Positions 34,967 to 46,989 of a stretch of 64,000 nt of DNA are shown in pieces. The DNA is taken from the NCBI GenBank assembly GCA_029378245.1, contig JARKIF010000105.1, positions 51,518 through 115,517 of the forward strand, given 5' to 3'. Both the position numbers and the translations under genes were made by a program. Position 1 is the first letter of the stretch; the number at the start of each line of letters is the position of its first letter. Under the pieces are notes generated by a model, which saw only the letters and a program-made list of their open reading frames with translations, ran no database searches and had not been told where the DNA came from. The stretch is from Roridomyces roridus (Eukaryota; Basidiomycota; Agaricomycetes; Agaricales; Mycenaceae).

Positions 34967-35943
34967 CTACTCTCCATCACCAGGTTCAATCCAACAACGG
35001 GATGCTACAGATAGTGAGCTCTGCTAGACGGACAAGGGAGGGAGGACTAACCAGGCTTGATCTCTCCACGTCTCCTTTTGCCAACAAATCCAGCTGCGCG
35101 GTCCCATAAATCCAGACCCCCACGCGTGCCCGCGCGCCACTCGGCCTCGTACTCTGAGGCGGACATGGCCATCAACACGAACCGCGGATCTTCGACGACT
35201 ACGTCTATGAGCGGAAGCTCGCTGTACAGGTCGACGAGAACTTGAAGTTTTCTGCAGCTGGCGAGCAGCAGAAGGGGGATGCTGCCGCTGGAGTAGATTT
35301 GGTAAATCAAGAGGTGTGTGAGTTCGGGTAAGAGCCCGAAATCAGCCCAAGGCCATGGGACGCTCTCGTCGGATCTGTCATCAAACACCTCGAGATGGGT
35401 CAAGGAGGCGAATAAGGGATGCCCGACGCGCAGTGGAGGCACGCGAGAGCCAAAAAGGTCGCGCAGGAAGACACCGAGTCTCCGGACATTGGGTGCGGAT
35501 TCGAGAGCGGGGATGATGGATGGAGATGAGTTGAAGAGTATAAGGGAGTGAACTTGATTGCATGAAGATAGGATTTCGGGAAGTTCTGACGAGAGGAAGG
35601 ACGCCGTTGTAGAACGAGTGTCATACATATTGACCATCGTATGCCGGACGTGTTTCTGTAAGAAGGCAGAGGGCTTGGATTTGATAGCGATGAGTAGACC
35701 TTCCCAAGCCGGGGTTATGTATGGGTCCCATGTGTCGTCCCCAAAAGTGATGGTTTGGTATAACATTGGCTCGATCCTGAGAGATTCAAGTGAGCGTTTG
35801 GTGAGCGTGCCAAGTTTCAGAAGGCTGTAAACTGACCAGGCGTGGACCCTGCGAGCTGTAAGGAGCATCTTGAAGATCATTTCTGGATACAGCAGCGCGG
35901 CTGTTTCGAAGATCTCGCGCTCAAGTTCAGGTGGCAACTTCAT
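34967..35943 (-). CDS. F-box-like leucine-rich protein, copy B
   Basis: 289 residues (computed) in three exons: 35943-35837, 35776-35052 and 35004-34967. The N-terminus LPPELEREIFETAALLYPEM resembles an F-box helix pair, followed by a leucine-rich region with LPELTHLLIY and SCRKLQVLVDLY. The C-terminus is WDRAAGFVGKRRRGEIKPG plus a 38-nt exon encoding SRCWIEPGDGE. The ATG at 35943 is favoured; the frame is also open upstream to an ATG at 36078. The conserved TG|GTCAGT donor gives the joint HAW-IEP. It belongs to a large Agaricomycete family of F-box-like proteins; a ubiquitin-ligase adaptor role is inferred. The closest copy is the inverted one at 54,154. Confidence 0.75.
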
Positions 35944-36264
35944 GGCAGTTGCTGTTAAAGGGCACGGCTGTTTGGCTCTGTATGCCGATGAGCCTGCTGA
36001 GGGCATCATGATCTGGCAAGCGGGTGACTCGGCCCGCTGGCGTTCTAAATAGAGGCATCCTCGACTTGCGTTGTTCATCCTGTCTACCGAATTCTAATTC
36101 TTTCTTCAAGTTTTCTTTGCTACAGAATAGAACACGAGAACCGGCCCAGTCCGAGTCCGATGGCACCAAACTTGCACCAAACAATGAAACTTGAAACAAG
36201 CACCGATGAACAATTTTGAACCCAACCTCCAATGCCAACCAAGGGGAAAGAGCGAGACCCCTGC

Positions 36265-37421
36265 TTAGATTCCGTCGTCGGTCTCGATGTAACAGCGGGA
36301 TGCTAGGAGCTATAAGTTGTGTGACAGTGTCAAATCCGACGAGTGTTGAATACTTACCGGGCTTGATCTCGCCGCGTCGCTTTTTAGCCACAAACATCTC
36401 AGCACGTTCCCAAAAGTCTCGACCTCCGCGAGCCCCGCACTCCCAGTCCACCTCGTACTCCTGGTTCGTCGTGGGCATGAGCACCAAGCGTGGGTCAGCG
36501 ACATCTATGTATAGCATGTGCAACGGCGAACTCCCATCAACGTGACTGAGCAGGATAACGAGGACCTCGAGCTTTTCGCAGCTGGTGAGCATCAGGTTGA
36601 TGGGATGGTGACTAGTCGGGAGAAAATTGACCATTGGCATCGACTCGCACAACGATAAATGGGTGAGCTCTGGGAGGAGCCCGAAATCGGCCCTGCTGAA
36701 GCCATGTAGTTGGAGCACCATGAGCGTGGACTCAGTGTCGAAGACACTCAGATGCGTCAAGTGCGCGAACATGGGATGATCCAGGCGTAGTATCCGGCTG
36801 TGTCCTGCCCCGAGTTCTCTGCTTGCAACACCGAAGAGAAGGTTGTCCACGTCGAAGCTGACGCCGTAAAAAAGGTCTGCGAGGCTGACACCGAGTCTCC
36901 GGAGCTCTCGTGCAGATTCGAGAGCGGGGATGATGTTCGGAGCAAAATCAAAGAGCGCGACGGAACGCACTTGATTGCAAGTAGATAGGATTCTAGGGAA
37001 TTCTGAGTGGACGAACGAAACAGGGCCGATGTCCAAAGGCATGTCAGGTCGCAGGGGATCCCACTTTAGCATGATGTGCCGGACGTTGGCCTGCAAAAAT
37101 GCTGGCGTTTTGGATCGGACGGCGGCTAAAACTGGGTCCTTCGAGGAGGAACTATCAGTTGAGAAGGTAAGCACTCCGTACAAGAGTGGCTCAATCCTGA
37201 TAACGGTGAGCGCACGAAACGTGGCAGTGGTCAAACGAGCTTGAGACTGACCAAGTCCGGACTCGGTGAGCGGTGAGCATTAGATTCAGCATCATTTTCG
37301 GATGTAGCAGTGCGGTCGTCTCGAAGATGTCTTTCTCAAGTTCAGGCGGCAGCACGGGCTCCATGGCGAGGGTCACTGTCGAAGATGTGCTGGAGTTTGT
37401 AGATGTTTGAGTGTGAACCAT
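36265..37421 (-). CDS. F-box-like leucine-rich protein, copy C
   Basis: 348 residues (computed) in exons 37421-37252, 37196-36358 and 36302-36265. It starts MVHTQTSTNSSTSS, with a second possible ATG at 37364, and carries LPPELEKDIFETTALLHPKM. The leucine-rich middle includes DHPMFAHLTHLSVFD and LLPELTHLSL. The end reads DFWERAEMFVAKKRRGEIKPG plus the short exon SRCYIETDDGI. All splice sites are canonical and no lesion is seen, so this is the intact relative of pseudogene copy A. It is the outermost of three tandem copies. Confidence 0.75.
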
Positions 37422-37636
37422 TGCAGTGGTGATTCCGGAACATGGCCGACCCTGCCAGCCGAGTAAGCCGGGCAGAGTTGGGGCAGAACTATATTCGGCT
37501 TTCGAGGAGGGACGGAGCGACCGTGTGTCGAGAGCGACTAGGGCAGAACAGTATCATATCTTTGGAAAGATTTCGCCCGTGAAACTGAAGCTCTGAAATC
37601 TCAACCATGGCTTGAAGTTTCTTTTTGCTACAGAAT

Positions 37637-40600
37637 CTACAGCACGCTAACAAACCCATTCCCACAAAACAAGCACCGATGAACAGCCTCCAACAACTCC
37701 TCAACAACCCACCCTCTCGCCGTTTGAGGCAGCGCCGTCCCACTCCCGGGCCCACCGCTCGACAACGGGAGGAACGCCTTCCTGCTGCACCCCGTACACG
37801 TTCTGACGAATGCCGTCGTGAGGAGGAAGGTCGTTATAGAGCAACGGACTGTTCAAGGTCATGATCAGCGATTTACTCGAAATATAGGATTGGAAGAGAA
37901 AAACGGAAACGCACGCCAAATATGCCCATTCGGACACACCGCAGACGTTATATCATGCGGTGGCACCTCGGCCTGGCACGCAGGACATTTTTCGTTCAAC
38001 CCTCCGCTGTGGAACAAATCGGGTTCGCCTTCTGCGTCTGCGTCTGCGTCGGGAAGCTCCGAGTCCGTTGTGGGGTTGACGTTGGGGGTATCGTTGGATT
38101 CAGAAACTAAACCACCGATGTTGAGCTTGAGCGCGAGCGCCTGTCCCTCCACCATGAGATCAGGCGGTGAGCCGGGCAGGAGCGACTGCACGACCATGCG
38201 TAGGACGAACGGCACGTCCGCGGCTGAAAAAAATCAGTTGACTGTATGAGCGAACGAATGAAGGAGAATAGAATACAACACGTACGTCCCAAACAACCCG
38301 CCACCGCCGTCAAATGCCTGACCACCGTCCTCAAGATCCGATGCGAGATCTGATTGAGCACCGTCTGAGCCACGCCGCCGCACAGAATCCGTTTTTCATC
38401 CGAGTCAGAACCTTTCTGCGATCATGGTCAGCATACTTGCATTATTTGTATTTTGAACTTCGAGCACTCACCCACGCGAAATCCGCCATAGAAAGCTTCA
38501 TCCTCAACCTCAACATCTCATCCCACCCAAATAGATGCCGCGCAAGGCTCTGCCGAAATTCCCTCCGCATTTCCGGCTGCAGTCCACCAGTCCACGGAGC
38601 GATGTCGATGTTGCGTGAATGGTCAACGTTCTCCTCGGCCGAGGAGGAGGGGGCGGATAGAAGTGCGAGAACCCGCGCATGCAGCTTGTTCAACTTTTTC
38701 GACGTCAAGTTGAAGAAGAATGGGCGGAGGAGATGGGCAGGGGCGTAGCCTGCGGCTTGAGAGAAAATATTTATCAGCGCAGAGGAGGGAAGGATAAGAA
38801 AGCACTCACCAAACCGCGCACTCTCCAAGACACCCTGCAGCTCGCCCAACAACGCCTCGTCATTGTCGTCCGCGTCGTCATCCCACATCTTCGCGACCAA
38901 GAATACACTATTGTGCTTCGCGTCGTGTTTGTAGCTCATGTCCCCGGGCCGGGAGGCTCTGCGTTCGTCAGAACAATTACAATATCCGAAAAAAAGAAAG
39001 AAACACTCACTCGTGCACCCAAGCAACAACCGACCCTCCATCATACCCCACCATCCCACTAATCCGATTCACCAGCTCAAAATCCACCTTCTCCGGTTCC
39101 ACGCGCGCAAAGATCTGACGCGCCGTCATCGAGAGACTTGTTGTACTCGTACTCGAATCCACATCCATAGTATCATCGCCTCCAGAGAGAGAACCGTCAA
39201 ACGCCGGCACCGTGAACAAATTGTTCAGCATGCGGAACGCCCCATCTGCGAAACAAAGTAACAAGGAGTCGCGTCGGCGAATATAGCTCAACCCCGCGAG
39301 CGGGAAGAGTGTTGACATGGCTGTAGAAAGGTGGGGAGAGGGCGGAATGGGGACTGTGAGATGCTGCTCGCCGGACCAGACGTTGACTGCTGCGGAAGGG
39401 CGCCAAAGATGGATGAGGCCTGGTTTTGCGTACACCAGGATGTTCTGCCAACCGTCAACTACTTGAGAGATGATAGACGACTTGGAAACTCACACCCCGA
39501 GGCGTCTCCAACCACTCGAGGGTTGTGCACTGGCAGGAATCCGACGTACAGACTTGCTCCGAGTCACCTTCGACAGTCAACTCAATGGTGTTATCCGACT
39601 TGCTCGGACCCTCCTTTAACCTTTGTCGCACCTTCACAACGGCGACAGTACCGTCAGAAAGCCCGTATGCGATGTGCGCCTCGCCTGTGTGCGGTCACGG
39701 TCAAAATTCCTCGGGGAAAGAAAAAACGAACAGGTTCCAGGTTTCAGACACGTCCAAGAGGATGTTGTCAGAGAAACGATCCACTGGTCGGAGATCTGCG
39801 CAGCATGTGCGACATCCACCTTCGAGTCGTGATACCTGAAAAATATTGAGAAGAATCTAGGCCTGAAAACGAGAGAGAACGAACCGGAAAAACAGTATCA
39901 TTCCAGCCCTATTCCCCGCAACGAGGATCGAACCATTATCGAGCGGGGCTGGTCTAATCTCAAAATCCGCTTGTTGGGACCATTTTATACCTGTGGAATT
40001 TATGAGATATACCCATGGTAGAACACGCAGGCTACGCACTGACGACCTGCGATTTCAAGGCTCGTACAGTGTTCTCGTCTTTCGAAAAGTACTCCAATAA
40101 AAAAGGCGTAACGTCCATGATCTACGCCCGGTAAGCAACAAACGGAAGAGAACGAGACAGGACCGTACTTTATTCCATTCCCGCTTGAGTCCGTTCCTTC
40201 CTGCCGCCCACAACGTAAAATCCATACTGGAGCTGAGTGCCGCTAATATGCAGCTGGGAAAGTATGAGGTGGTGGTTGTTTGGGAGGAAAAAGCAGACGC
40301 ACCCCGCGTAATCAGAGATATAGCTCGGTGAGAGCGTCACCGCCCACAACGAGATGTCGACCGAACCAAGGACAATAGCGCTCCAGCCTGAAAGCCGTCA
40401 GCACTCGGATATCAAGAAGGGAAGGCATCCGACTTTGAGAGTGCTCCGGCCAGACATAGTCGAGAGCGCGATCGAATTGCACGAGCGTCCTATACCACCC
40501 TACGGTTTCCACGTCCGTTTGAGATCCCTTGTTCCTGTCCGAGACGGCTCTCAATGCGCCTGAAGGGTCGAAATTGAGGCCGTGATCCGGAGTCTGAAAG

Positions 40601-40771
40601 GCCGTTGGCGCGTCGTTCGTGTGTGTGTACTGGGACGCTCACCATGAGATACACCGCAGCCTTTGTGATGAAGCAGGCTTGGCCATCTGCGGACCATTGA
40701 AAGGCGTTGACGGAAGGGACAGCAGAGACCACGGGCACGGAGAAACTGGAGTAGATGGGCGGTGCTGCCAT
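37637..40771 (-). CDS. TFIIIC-type subunit (N-terminal WD40, C-terminal zinc finger)
   Basis: Long multi-exon gene from the ATG at 40771 to TAG at 37637. The N-terminal part is a propeller-like region (FQWSADGQACFITKAAVYLM; ERYCPWFGRHLVVGGDALTE; WSQQADFEIRPAPLDNGSIL). An acidic loop (SGGDDTMDVDSSTSTT) and a helical region follow. The C-terminus has two zinc-binding clusters: CPACQAEVPPHDITSAVCPN followed by GHIW, then RCSITTFLLTT with TCTGCSRKAF, and a final CLFCGNGF. This arrangement matches the TFIIIC delta/90-kDa (Sfc9-like) family, which helps load TFIIIB on tRNA and 5S genes. I did not verify every exon; about 14 are expected. Confidence 0.75.
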
Positions 40772-41390
40772 GGCGCGATTAATTTAAAGCCTGCCTTGCT
40801 GGTGCGTCAGCTGGTGGATGAATAGGACGTGGTTGGCTGACAGACCGAATACCGAAATGTCTAGAGTAGAAGGAAGAGAGTCGTCGCGCTATTGGATGCT
40901 CGCAAGGCCCATCCAAAAAGGGGGAGGAAAAGACGCGTTGTTTGTCGCATGCTTTGGGACATAACAATGACATCTCTTGTCTTTCACCATATCATGGAGG
41001 CCACTTCATTCGACCCACTGCTAGGACTGGAAATTCTGGAAAATTGGTATTCATGACGGCAAACCGGCAGCTTCAAGCGGCGCTCGGTGTCACTTAGCAG
41101 GTAGGCGGTGCTCGAATTATACAATATCCCCTCGGTCGAGGTCAGCGCCGGCCTCTTCGACACCGCGCGCCGCCACTCGGCTCCTATCTTGTCGGCGCCC
41201 AGAGCTCACGCCACTGTCTCATTACCCGCACTGAAGGCGGACCCGAGTTATACGGCCTCCTGGCGCCGTTCGTCTGCAAGTATAAATTCAAGCTTCGACC
41301 AAGCCAAAATCTCCATCCAAGGTCTTCAACTTTCTCCTACTCCACTTACTCCCCTTTCAACTCCTTCAACTTCTTCCTCTACTCACTCTA
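40772..41390 (+). promoter_or_regulatory. Divergent promoter region, TFIIIC / secreted protein
   Basis: 619 bp with no gene. TATAAA at 41,281-41,286 is 105 bp before the ATG at 41391 and is followed by a pyrimidine-rich CT leader, a typical strong fungal promoter layout. Confidence 0.55.
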
Positions 41391-42057
41391 ATGTTCCCCA
41401 CGACCGCCCTCCTCACCGCCTCCCTCCTCGCTCTCGCTTCGGCGACGCCCATGCGCCGTCAGACGACCACCCCCCAGTGCAACCCCAACTTTGAGGGTGT
41501 GGCCGTCTCCATCATCGACAATGACGTCTCCTGGGGCGTCTCCCCCGCGCAAGCAGGCACCGTGCTCGACCGCGATCTCTTCACGCAGCCTCTCAACGCG
41601 ACCGCCCACTGGCACGTCGAGCAGACTGGCTCCTTCCCCGCGACGTACCTCGTCAAGTGCGTATGCTCGAATGAATTTCCACGGTGAACTAAACTCGGAA
41701 ATAGGGAGATCAACCACAACAATCTCGTGGTGGCCACTGACGTCCTCAACGGTGGGCTGTTGACGCTCGAGGAGATCGACTCCACCAAGTCGTACGTTTA
41801 CCACCTCACCTTCCTCTAGATCTCTTATGAATATTTTATCTCTTAGCACCCAAATCTGGTCCATCTCCTGCGACGTCTGCGTCCAAGGAGCAGCCTCCGC
41901 GCCCAACGGAGGCAAATTCGCCTCGGGCTGCCACATCCGCTCCGCCGCCAACGACCTCTGCGCCGACGTCCAGCCCGCAGGAACCACCCTCGGCGTCGAG
42001 CAGTGCGGACAGACGATTCTCCAGACTTGGGACTTCTGGACGGCTACTTCCGCGTAA
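41391..42057 (+). CDS. Secreted protein with ricin-B-like features
   Basis: 187 residues (computed) in exons 41391-41656, 41705-41791 and 41847-42057. Signal peptide MFPTTALLTASLLALASA, then TPMRRQ (a dibasic site). The mature part has seven Cys by eye. The C-terminal stretch GTTLGVEQCGQTILQTWDFW fits the ricin B pattern in which a strand with Cys is followed by QxW. The first half (GVAVSIIDNDVSWGV) could be a second trefoil unit. A carbohydrate-binding role outside the cell is inferred; it could equally be a small secreted protein of another beta-trefoil type. Confidence 0.7.
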
Positions 42058-42148
42058 ACGACAACGCCAACATTAGGACTGGGACACTTTTTTTATTAGG
42101 ACAGTTTTGTTTTTAGTTCACAACTTTACACGAGACCATGGGTATAAT

Positions 42149-43464
42149 TCACAGGAAACTGAGATAACCGGTGAGCGCCGCTGCTGCGAAGCTGATGGCG
42201 CCCACGGCACCCACGCCGACGAGCCTGCGGAGGACCGCGTTCCGGATGCAGCTACGCGGAGGGCCGAGGGCACCCGCAGCGTCGATGGCGGCAATGTCTT
42301 CCTCGGTCAGTTCTGCAAGAAAGAGTCGTCGTGTCAGCGATGAGGAGGAGGAAGCAAGCAAGCGTACTTAGATCCCCGGCATTGAGGTATCCCTCCAAAC
42401 GCGACTTTTTCGAGCTCGTGGTGACGACCACCGCGCCCTTGGCTTTGGTCCACGCCAAAAGAACCTGGTCCGTCGTGACGCCCAGCCTACCCGCAATGTC
42501 ATTGAGCGGGGTGTCCAGAGGGCCACCAGGGAGGGATGTAATAGGGCTTTAAAACTCCATTCAGCATACAATATCATCTTGGGGAAGCTAGAATGGAAAT
42601 GGAAGACATACAGGAGAGCGCTATACGCCTCGATAACGATATCATTCTCGGCGGCAAACTCGAGGATCGGCTTCTGCCTGGCGTACACGTAGGGATGGAG
42701 CAGAATCTGGTTAACCACTGGCTTGATCTTGGCCGACGACACGAGGAGCTCGAGGTCCTTCTCGTCGTAATTGCTCACGCCGATACTCCTGCGGAAACGC
42801 GTCGTGGTCAGTCAGTTTCGTTTAGGAAGGGAGAAAGAAAGCAAGAAAGAAAGAAAGAAAGAAAACGCACTTGACCAACCCCTGCTTCTTGATCACCTCC
42901 ATCTCCTTCCAAAACGTCGGGATATCGGGCTTTGCGAGGCGCGGGGAATGTACGAGGTACAGGTCCACGTACTTGAGGCCCATCTACCATCCTACGTCAG
43001 CTTCAAGTTCGCACTCGACAGTGAAGGAAAGGTAGGGAGGAATGAAGGCAACGCACATAATCCAAACTATTCCGAATGGACGTATGCACATCCAACCCAT
43101 CCAAGCCCGAATACTTGGTCGTGATAAACACGTCCTCACGCGCCAACCCACTCTCCCGAATCGCGGTCCCCGCTTCAGTTTCGTTGCGGTAGACCTGCGC
43201 CGTATCTGCCGGGGTCGTCAGTGTCGGTATGTATGAACATGCAAGGAGAGGAGGGAGAGACGAGCCTACGTACCGATGTGAGAAAGCCCGAGAGAGATGG
43301 CTTGGTCGACCTGGTTCGTGACGCCTTCCCCGTTCCCAAGTTTCCACGTCCCGAACCCGAGTCCGGGGATTTCACGACCTTAGCAGGGTTCATTCACGAT
43401 GTATGTACTCGTACTGCAGACTAGCATGCATACCGTCGTTGAGCTTTTTGCTGTCCCAGGGCAT
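42149..43464 (-). CDS. Aldo/keto reductase with C-terminal membrane helix
   Basis: Runs from the ATG at 43464 to the stop at 42149 in several exons. It starts MPWDSKKLND-GREIPGLGFGTWKLG. The catalytic tetrad is visible: Asp and Tyr in HIDTAQVYRNE, Lys in VFITTKYS and His in YLVHSPRL. NADPH-binding elements include GVSNYDEKDLELL and KSRLEGYLNAGDL. After the barrel a hydrophobic helix (LVGVGAVGAISFAAAALTGY) ends the protein, which suggests tail-anchoring to a membrane, unusual for the family. It reduces aldehydes or ketones; substrate unknown. It lies 80 bp downstream of the dioxygenase gene on the same strand. Confidence 0.92.
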
Positions 43465-43543
43465 CGTGGATGGTGTTGGAAGGAAGAGAAGATACTTGGC
43501 CGCGGCAAGATAAGGAATTGATTCATTGATCGATTTTGTAATC

Positions 43544-45135
43544 TCACAAACTCTCTACCCGCTCCGACTTGTCTACCTCGTACAAAACCTCCGTACGGAT
43601 AACATACTTGGCACCCTCCGTCACCCCACTTCCCTGCGTAGCCATTCAGAATCAGTAATGCACTCCAAGGCCCACATATAACACATACCTCATGCAAAAG
43701 ACTCCCCCTAGCCGCCCCATGCGGAAACACACAAACCGTCCCAGTACGTGGCTTCACAGGCCTCGCCTCCAACACCCCCTGCTCCGCCGCAGGCAGGAAG
43801 AACGTCGTGCACCCTCCGTCGAAATCATCATTGAGGTAGATGAGGAACGTCAGTCGCGAGTACACCGCTGGGTCCGAGTCGTATATGTAGGAGGGCGGGG
43901 TGGTGGTGTCGTCGAGTGCGGATGAAGGCCAGGCACCGTCGATCTGAGTACCAGTTAGCACGTTGGATATGGAAGAGAAGAAACATAGACGCACATGAGG
44001 ACGATACAACGCCCCCGGTCTGTAGCGATACAGCCTAAAGCGAGTGTTGATCCCTCGAACTGCGCCGCCCTTGATCGTCTGCGGTAGCAAATCGACGACG
44101 CGGCTATACATGGTCGCATGAAACTCGGTGTCCGCCAGCCATATAAAATTATGCGCCAGCACCGAAGCAAGCTGAGTCGCCGAGCCCGCCGTGGGCTCGT
44201 CAGGAAGCATACCCACTGCTTCAGCGGCGTCGATGAGCGCCTTGCATTCCGAGGGCTCAAAGACGTCGTTGATGATGAATGCGCCTGGGACACCCTCCAC
44301 ATCAAAACGCTGTGGTTGGCGAGTCCGTGCAGACGTTGGGAGGAGGGGGAGTGCACCTGGAGGAGAATAATACACCACAGCCGGGTGCTTATTCGGTGGT
44401 CGTCGATCCGGCCCAAGTGTTGTATGCAGAGGCTTCAGCGCAGCCGTCGTCTTGCCCAGATCCACACCCACAACCACGGGAGGGACATCTGGTGGTTCCT
44501 TTGTAAACGCAGGGAACCACCTCAGCCTTGTCCCCGGCTTCAAAATCCCATGCCCAGCCTGACTGGTAGACACCAACTCGGGCTGCGTCGTCCGCAGGAT
44601 GCCGTTGAGCACCTCCCAGACACGATTCTCCTCCTCCTGAGTCATACTAGGCGCCAGCACGGCATCACATTCGCGCACCCAGCGCTGCAACGCCCCGAGC
44701 TTGGGCAAGTGTCCGCGAATCTGCATCTCCGAGAGAAGAACGAGTGCATCGACATGGCGTTGGTCTTGCAGCGCAGATGATATGCGGGATGTCAATGAAG
44801 AGCCTCCAGAAGAGGATTTTCAGTGCCAGGCGGTCTGAATGATTTGTATAAGCACCTGTATTCGATGCCTCGGATGCGACGCGCCAATAGTCGTGCACCG
44901 CCGTCCGGAAGGATTTCAGACTTTTCAAGGATATGAGCTCTGGGTGGCTGGCAAGCGTTTGTAGAGTCTCTGTGGTCGTTTCAAGCTCGTCGGCAAAGAT
45001 GAGGTTGCCGATTTCAGCAGCGGGGACTTCTTCTTCTTCTGCGACCACCACTGGCGTCGGTTGAGTTTTAAGTTTCTTCAATGCCTGGGCAGACTGTTCG
45101 CCGTTTTGCTTGCGTTTCTTGTTACTTTTGGCCAT
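43544..45135 (-). CDS. 2-oxoglutarate/Fe(II) dioxygenase (prolyl 4-hydroxylase-like)
   Basis: 477 residues (computed) in exons 45135-44856, 44803-43995, 43943-43689 and 43633-43544. The N-terminal ~190 residues (basic start MAKSNKKRKQNGEQ, then helical) are unrecognised. The catalytic region begins PGAFIINDVFEPSECKALID. The iron ligands are His and Asp in YRPHIDGAWP, formed across intron 2, and the distal His in SLLHEGSGV. The Lys that binds 2-oxoglutarate is probably in EGAKYVIRTEVLYE. It resembles the P4Hc domain that hydroxylates prolyl residues in proteins. The basic N-terminus suggests a nuclear or nucleolar protein (inference). It is divergent from the SET gene with 62 bp between the starts. 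Confidence 0.9.
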
Positions 45136-45197
45136 AGTGGTAAGAATGAAGAGTTGTTTGCTGACGTCTTTGCTCCTTCCTCCAAAATGAGTGTCGT
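45136..45197. promoter_or_regulatory. Very short bidirectional promoter
   Basis: Only 62 bp separate the ATG of the dioxygenase (-) at 45135 from the ATG of the SET gene (+) at 45198. Both leaders must be very short or overlap. Confidence 0.7.
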
Positions 45198-46299
45198 ATG
45201 AATCCGACACCGTTCCTCAGGCAGTCGACCTGGTACGGCGGTCGTGGCATCTTCGCAACCCAGCCCATCCCAGCCAGCGCCCTAGTCCACACCAGCGCCG
45301 CTCCCTACGCCTCTGTCATCTACCGCCACTTCCGCAAAGAAGTCTGCGGTCACTGCTTTGCCTACTCTTTCGACGCACGGCGCTCTACCTGGAACATCAA
45401 GCTCGAGGCCGCTGGGACAGGGATCTGGTTCTGCAGCGATGCGTGCCGGGATGAATGGCTGCAGACGGAGAACGTCGGTGAACTCGTCGAGGCTATCAAC
45501 ATCGCCGTAGACAGGCTGGCCAAGAACATGGGGAAACGCAGTGGACAGAGCACCCCGCCCGTATCTCCCCCATCGCCGCCCGTAACTCAAGAACTCATCG
45601 ACGAAGCCTGGGTCGCAGCAGAGAGCACTGCTCTTCCTAGAGACGCTGCCCTCCCCGCTCTAGATGAGATAGAACTCGACACGGCACGATTCATACTCTC
45701 CGCCCTCGTCAGACGCTACATCCAAGATCTAGCCACCACCACGCCCTCCTCTCTCGCAAGTGGTTCTTGGACCGACCTTCTCGAGCTGCAAAACAACGAG
45801 CTCCCACTCATCCGTGGCCGTCCCGAGGCACTTTCCTCGCACCTACGCGTGTACACATTCGTCCGCCACATCGTCCGTGGTGTCCCTGCTTTAGCTCCCT
45901 ACCTGGCGACCTCTGAGACGATACGCGCTGTATTTGCGCGCGAGCAAGGGAATGTGTTTGGCATGTACGAGGCGAGCAAGGAGGGGGAGGAGATGTTTGG
46001 GTGGAGCATGTACGTCTCGGCGTCGTTCTTTAACCACGGTCCGTCGTCTTCATCTCGACGCTTTCACGTTGCTGACGGAGTCTGCAGATTGTGCGCCCAA
46101 CATCCGGAAAGAGCGCGTAGGACGCGCGATGCGGTTTTACACCACTCGAGACGTTGCAGAGGGCGAGGAGCTCTGCACGAGCTATGTCGATCTCACTGAC
46201 GATGTCATGGAGAGGCGCAAGCAGCTTTCGCTAAACTGGTACTTTGATTGCATATGCAAACGGTGCGAGAACGAAGGAGAGGGTGTGCCCGGTAAATAA
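45198..46299 (+). CDS. SET-domain protein (SMYD-like)
   Basis: 350 residues (computed) in exons 45198-46038 and 46088-46299. It begins with the SET-N element YGGRGIFATQPIPASALVH. A MYND-like zinc cluster is embedded (VCGHCFAYSF ... WFCSDACRDEW). The SET core follows, with FFNH-DCAPN formed across the intron and the catalytic-site Tyr in GEELCTSYVD, then the post-SET-like CICKRC. This is the SMYD/SET5 arrangement of protein lysine methyltransferases acting on histones or other proteins. An upstream ATG at 45187 is out of frame and stops at once. The last ~14 codons, with the stop, are copied in tandem downstream. Confidence 0.9.
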
Positions 46300-46464
46300 A
46301 GAACGAAGTACGGGCTGTGGGGCTACGGTAGAGAGTATACGTAGAGAATAGAGTAGCGTACAAACGGTGCGAGAACGAAGGAGAGGGTGTGCCCGGTAAA
46401 TAAAGAACGAAGTACGGGCTGTAGGGCTACGGTAGAGAGTATACGTAGAAGATAGAGTAGCGTA
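46257..46464 (+). repeat. 104-bp direct tandem duplication across the SET gene stop codon
   Basis: 46,257-46,360 and 46,361-46,464 are nearly identical (a few differences near the end: GTGGGGC/GTAGGGC, GAGAAT/GAAGAT). The unit includes the last coding codons, the TAA and the 3' UTR start. The first stop is used, so the protein is unchanged. Confidence 0.95.
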
Positions 46465-46501
46465 TGAATGCTTAGAGTAAACGGAATGAATGAATGTTAA
46501 G

Positions 46502-46989
46502 TTACAATCTTGCTTCGCGGGATGTGTCGATTTGGTACGAAAGTGGGGTGCCTTCAGAAAAGTTGTTTATATACTGGGCGACGCTGAGAAAGATGAGTGA
46601 GCTGCGGGCACAAAACGACATGAAGGGCGCTCACAGCCGATGGTGTGGATGTGGGATGTAATCCCTGAACGCCTGGATATCCTCAAACTCGACAGTGAGA
46701 GCTAGATCAACGAGTGAGTGGGTGTATCTACGCGACGATAATGACGCACATACCGAATTCATAACCTCTCGCGCCTTTTTGGCTGACTGGGGGCCCGACC
46801 TTGAGTGCGGTGACGCCGGGAATGGACAGGGCAGCGACGGCGAGGAGGTACGCCGTGCGAATCGCCTCGTTCTTCGCTTCACATGTCGTGCCGTTGCGGA
46901 ACTTAGCGAGCGCTGGTGAAGGATGAGATGAGCATGGACGACGTCGTCGTCGTTGGAGAGGGAGGCTCACTGAAGTGCTGGACCGGCAT
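46502..46989 (-). CDS. Stress-responsive A/B-barrel (Dabb) protein
   Basis: 108 residues (computed) in exons 46989-46971, 46912-46754, 46701-46635 and 46583-46502. Exon 1 encodes only MPVQHF. The sequence contains KFRNGTTCEAKNEAIRTAYL, then PGVTALKVGPPVS, ALTVEFEDIQAFRDYIPHPHH and VAQYINNF, the usual order of a dimeric ferredoxin-like Dabb domain: His in beta 1, a Phe-rich middle, then a Pro-His motif. Members include stress proteins and polyketide cyclases; no enzyme partner is nearby. It converges with the SET gene. Confidence 0.85.

Noticed and set aside
35047..36078. Unspliced 343-codon reading of F-box-like copy B
   Set aside because: The intron-1 sequence happens to stay open, but paralogues share a TG|GTCAGT donor and AG acceptor that give the conserved HAW-IEP joint.
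46257..46464. CRISPR-like repeat
   Set aside because: Only two adjacent copies without spacers, in a eukaryotic genome; a simple tandem duplication.
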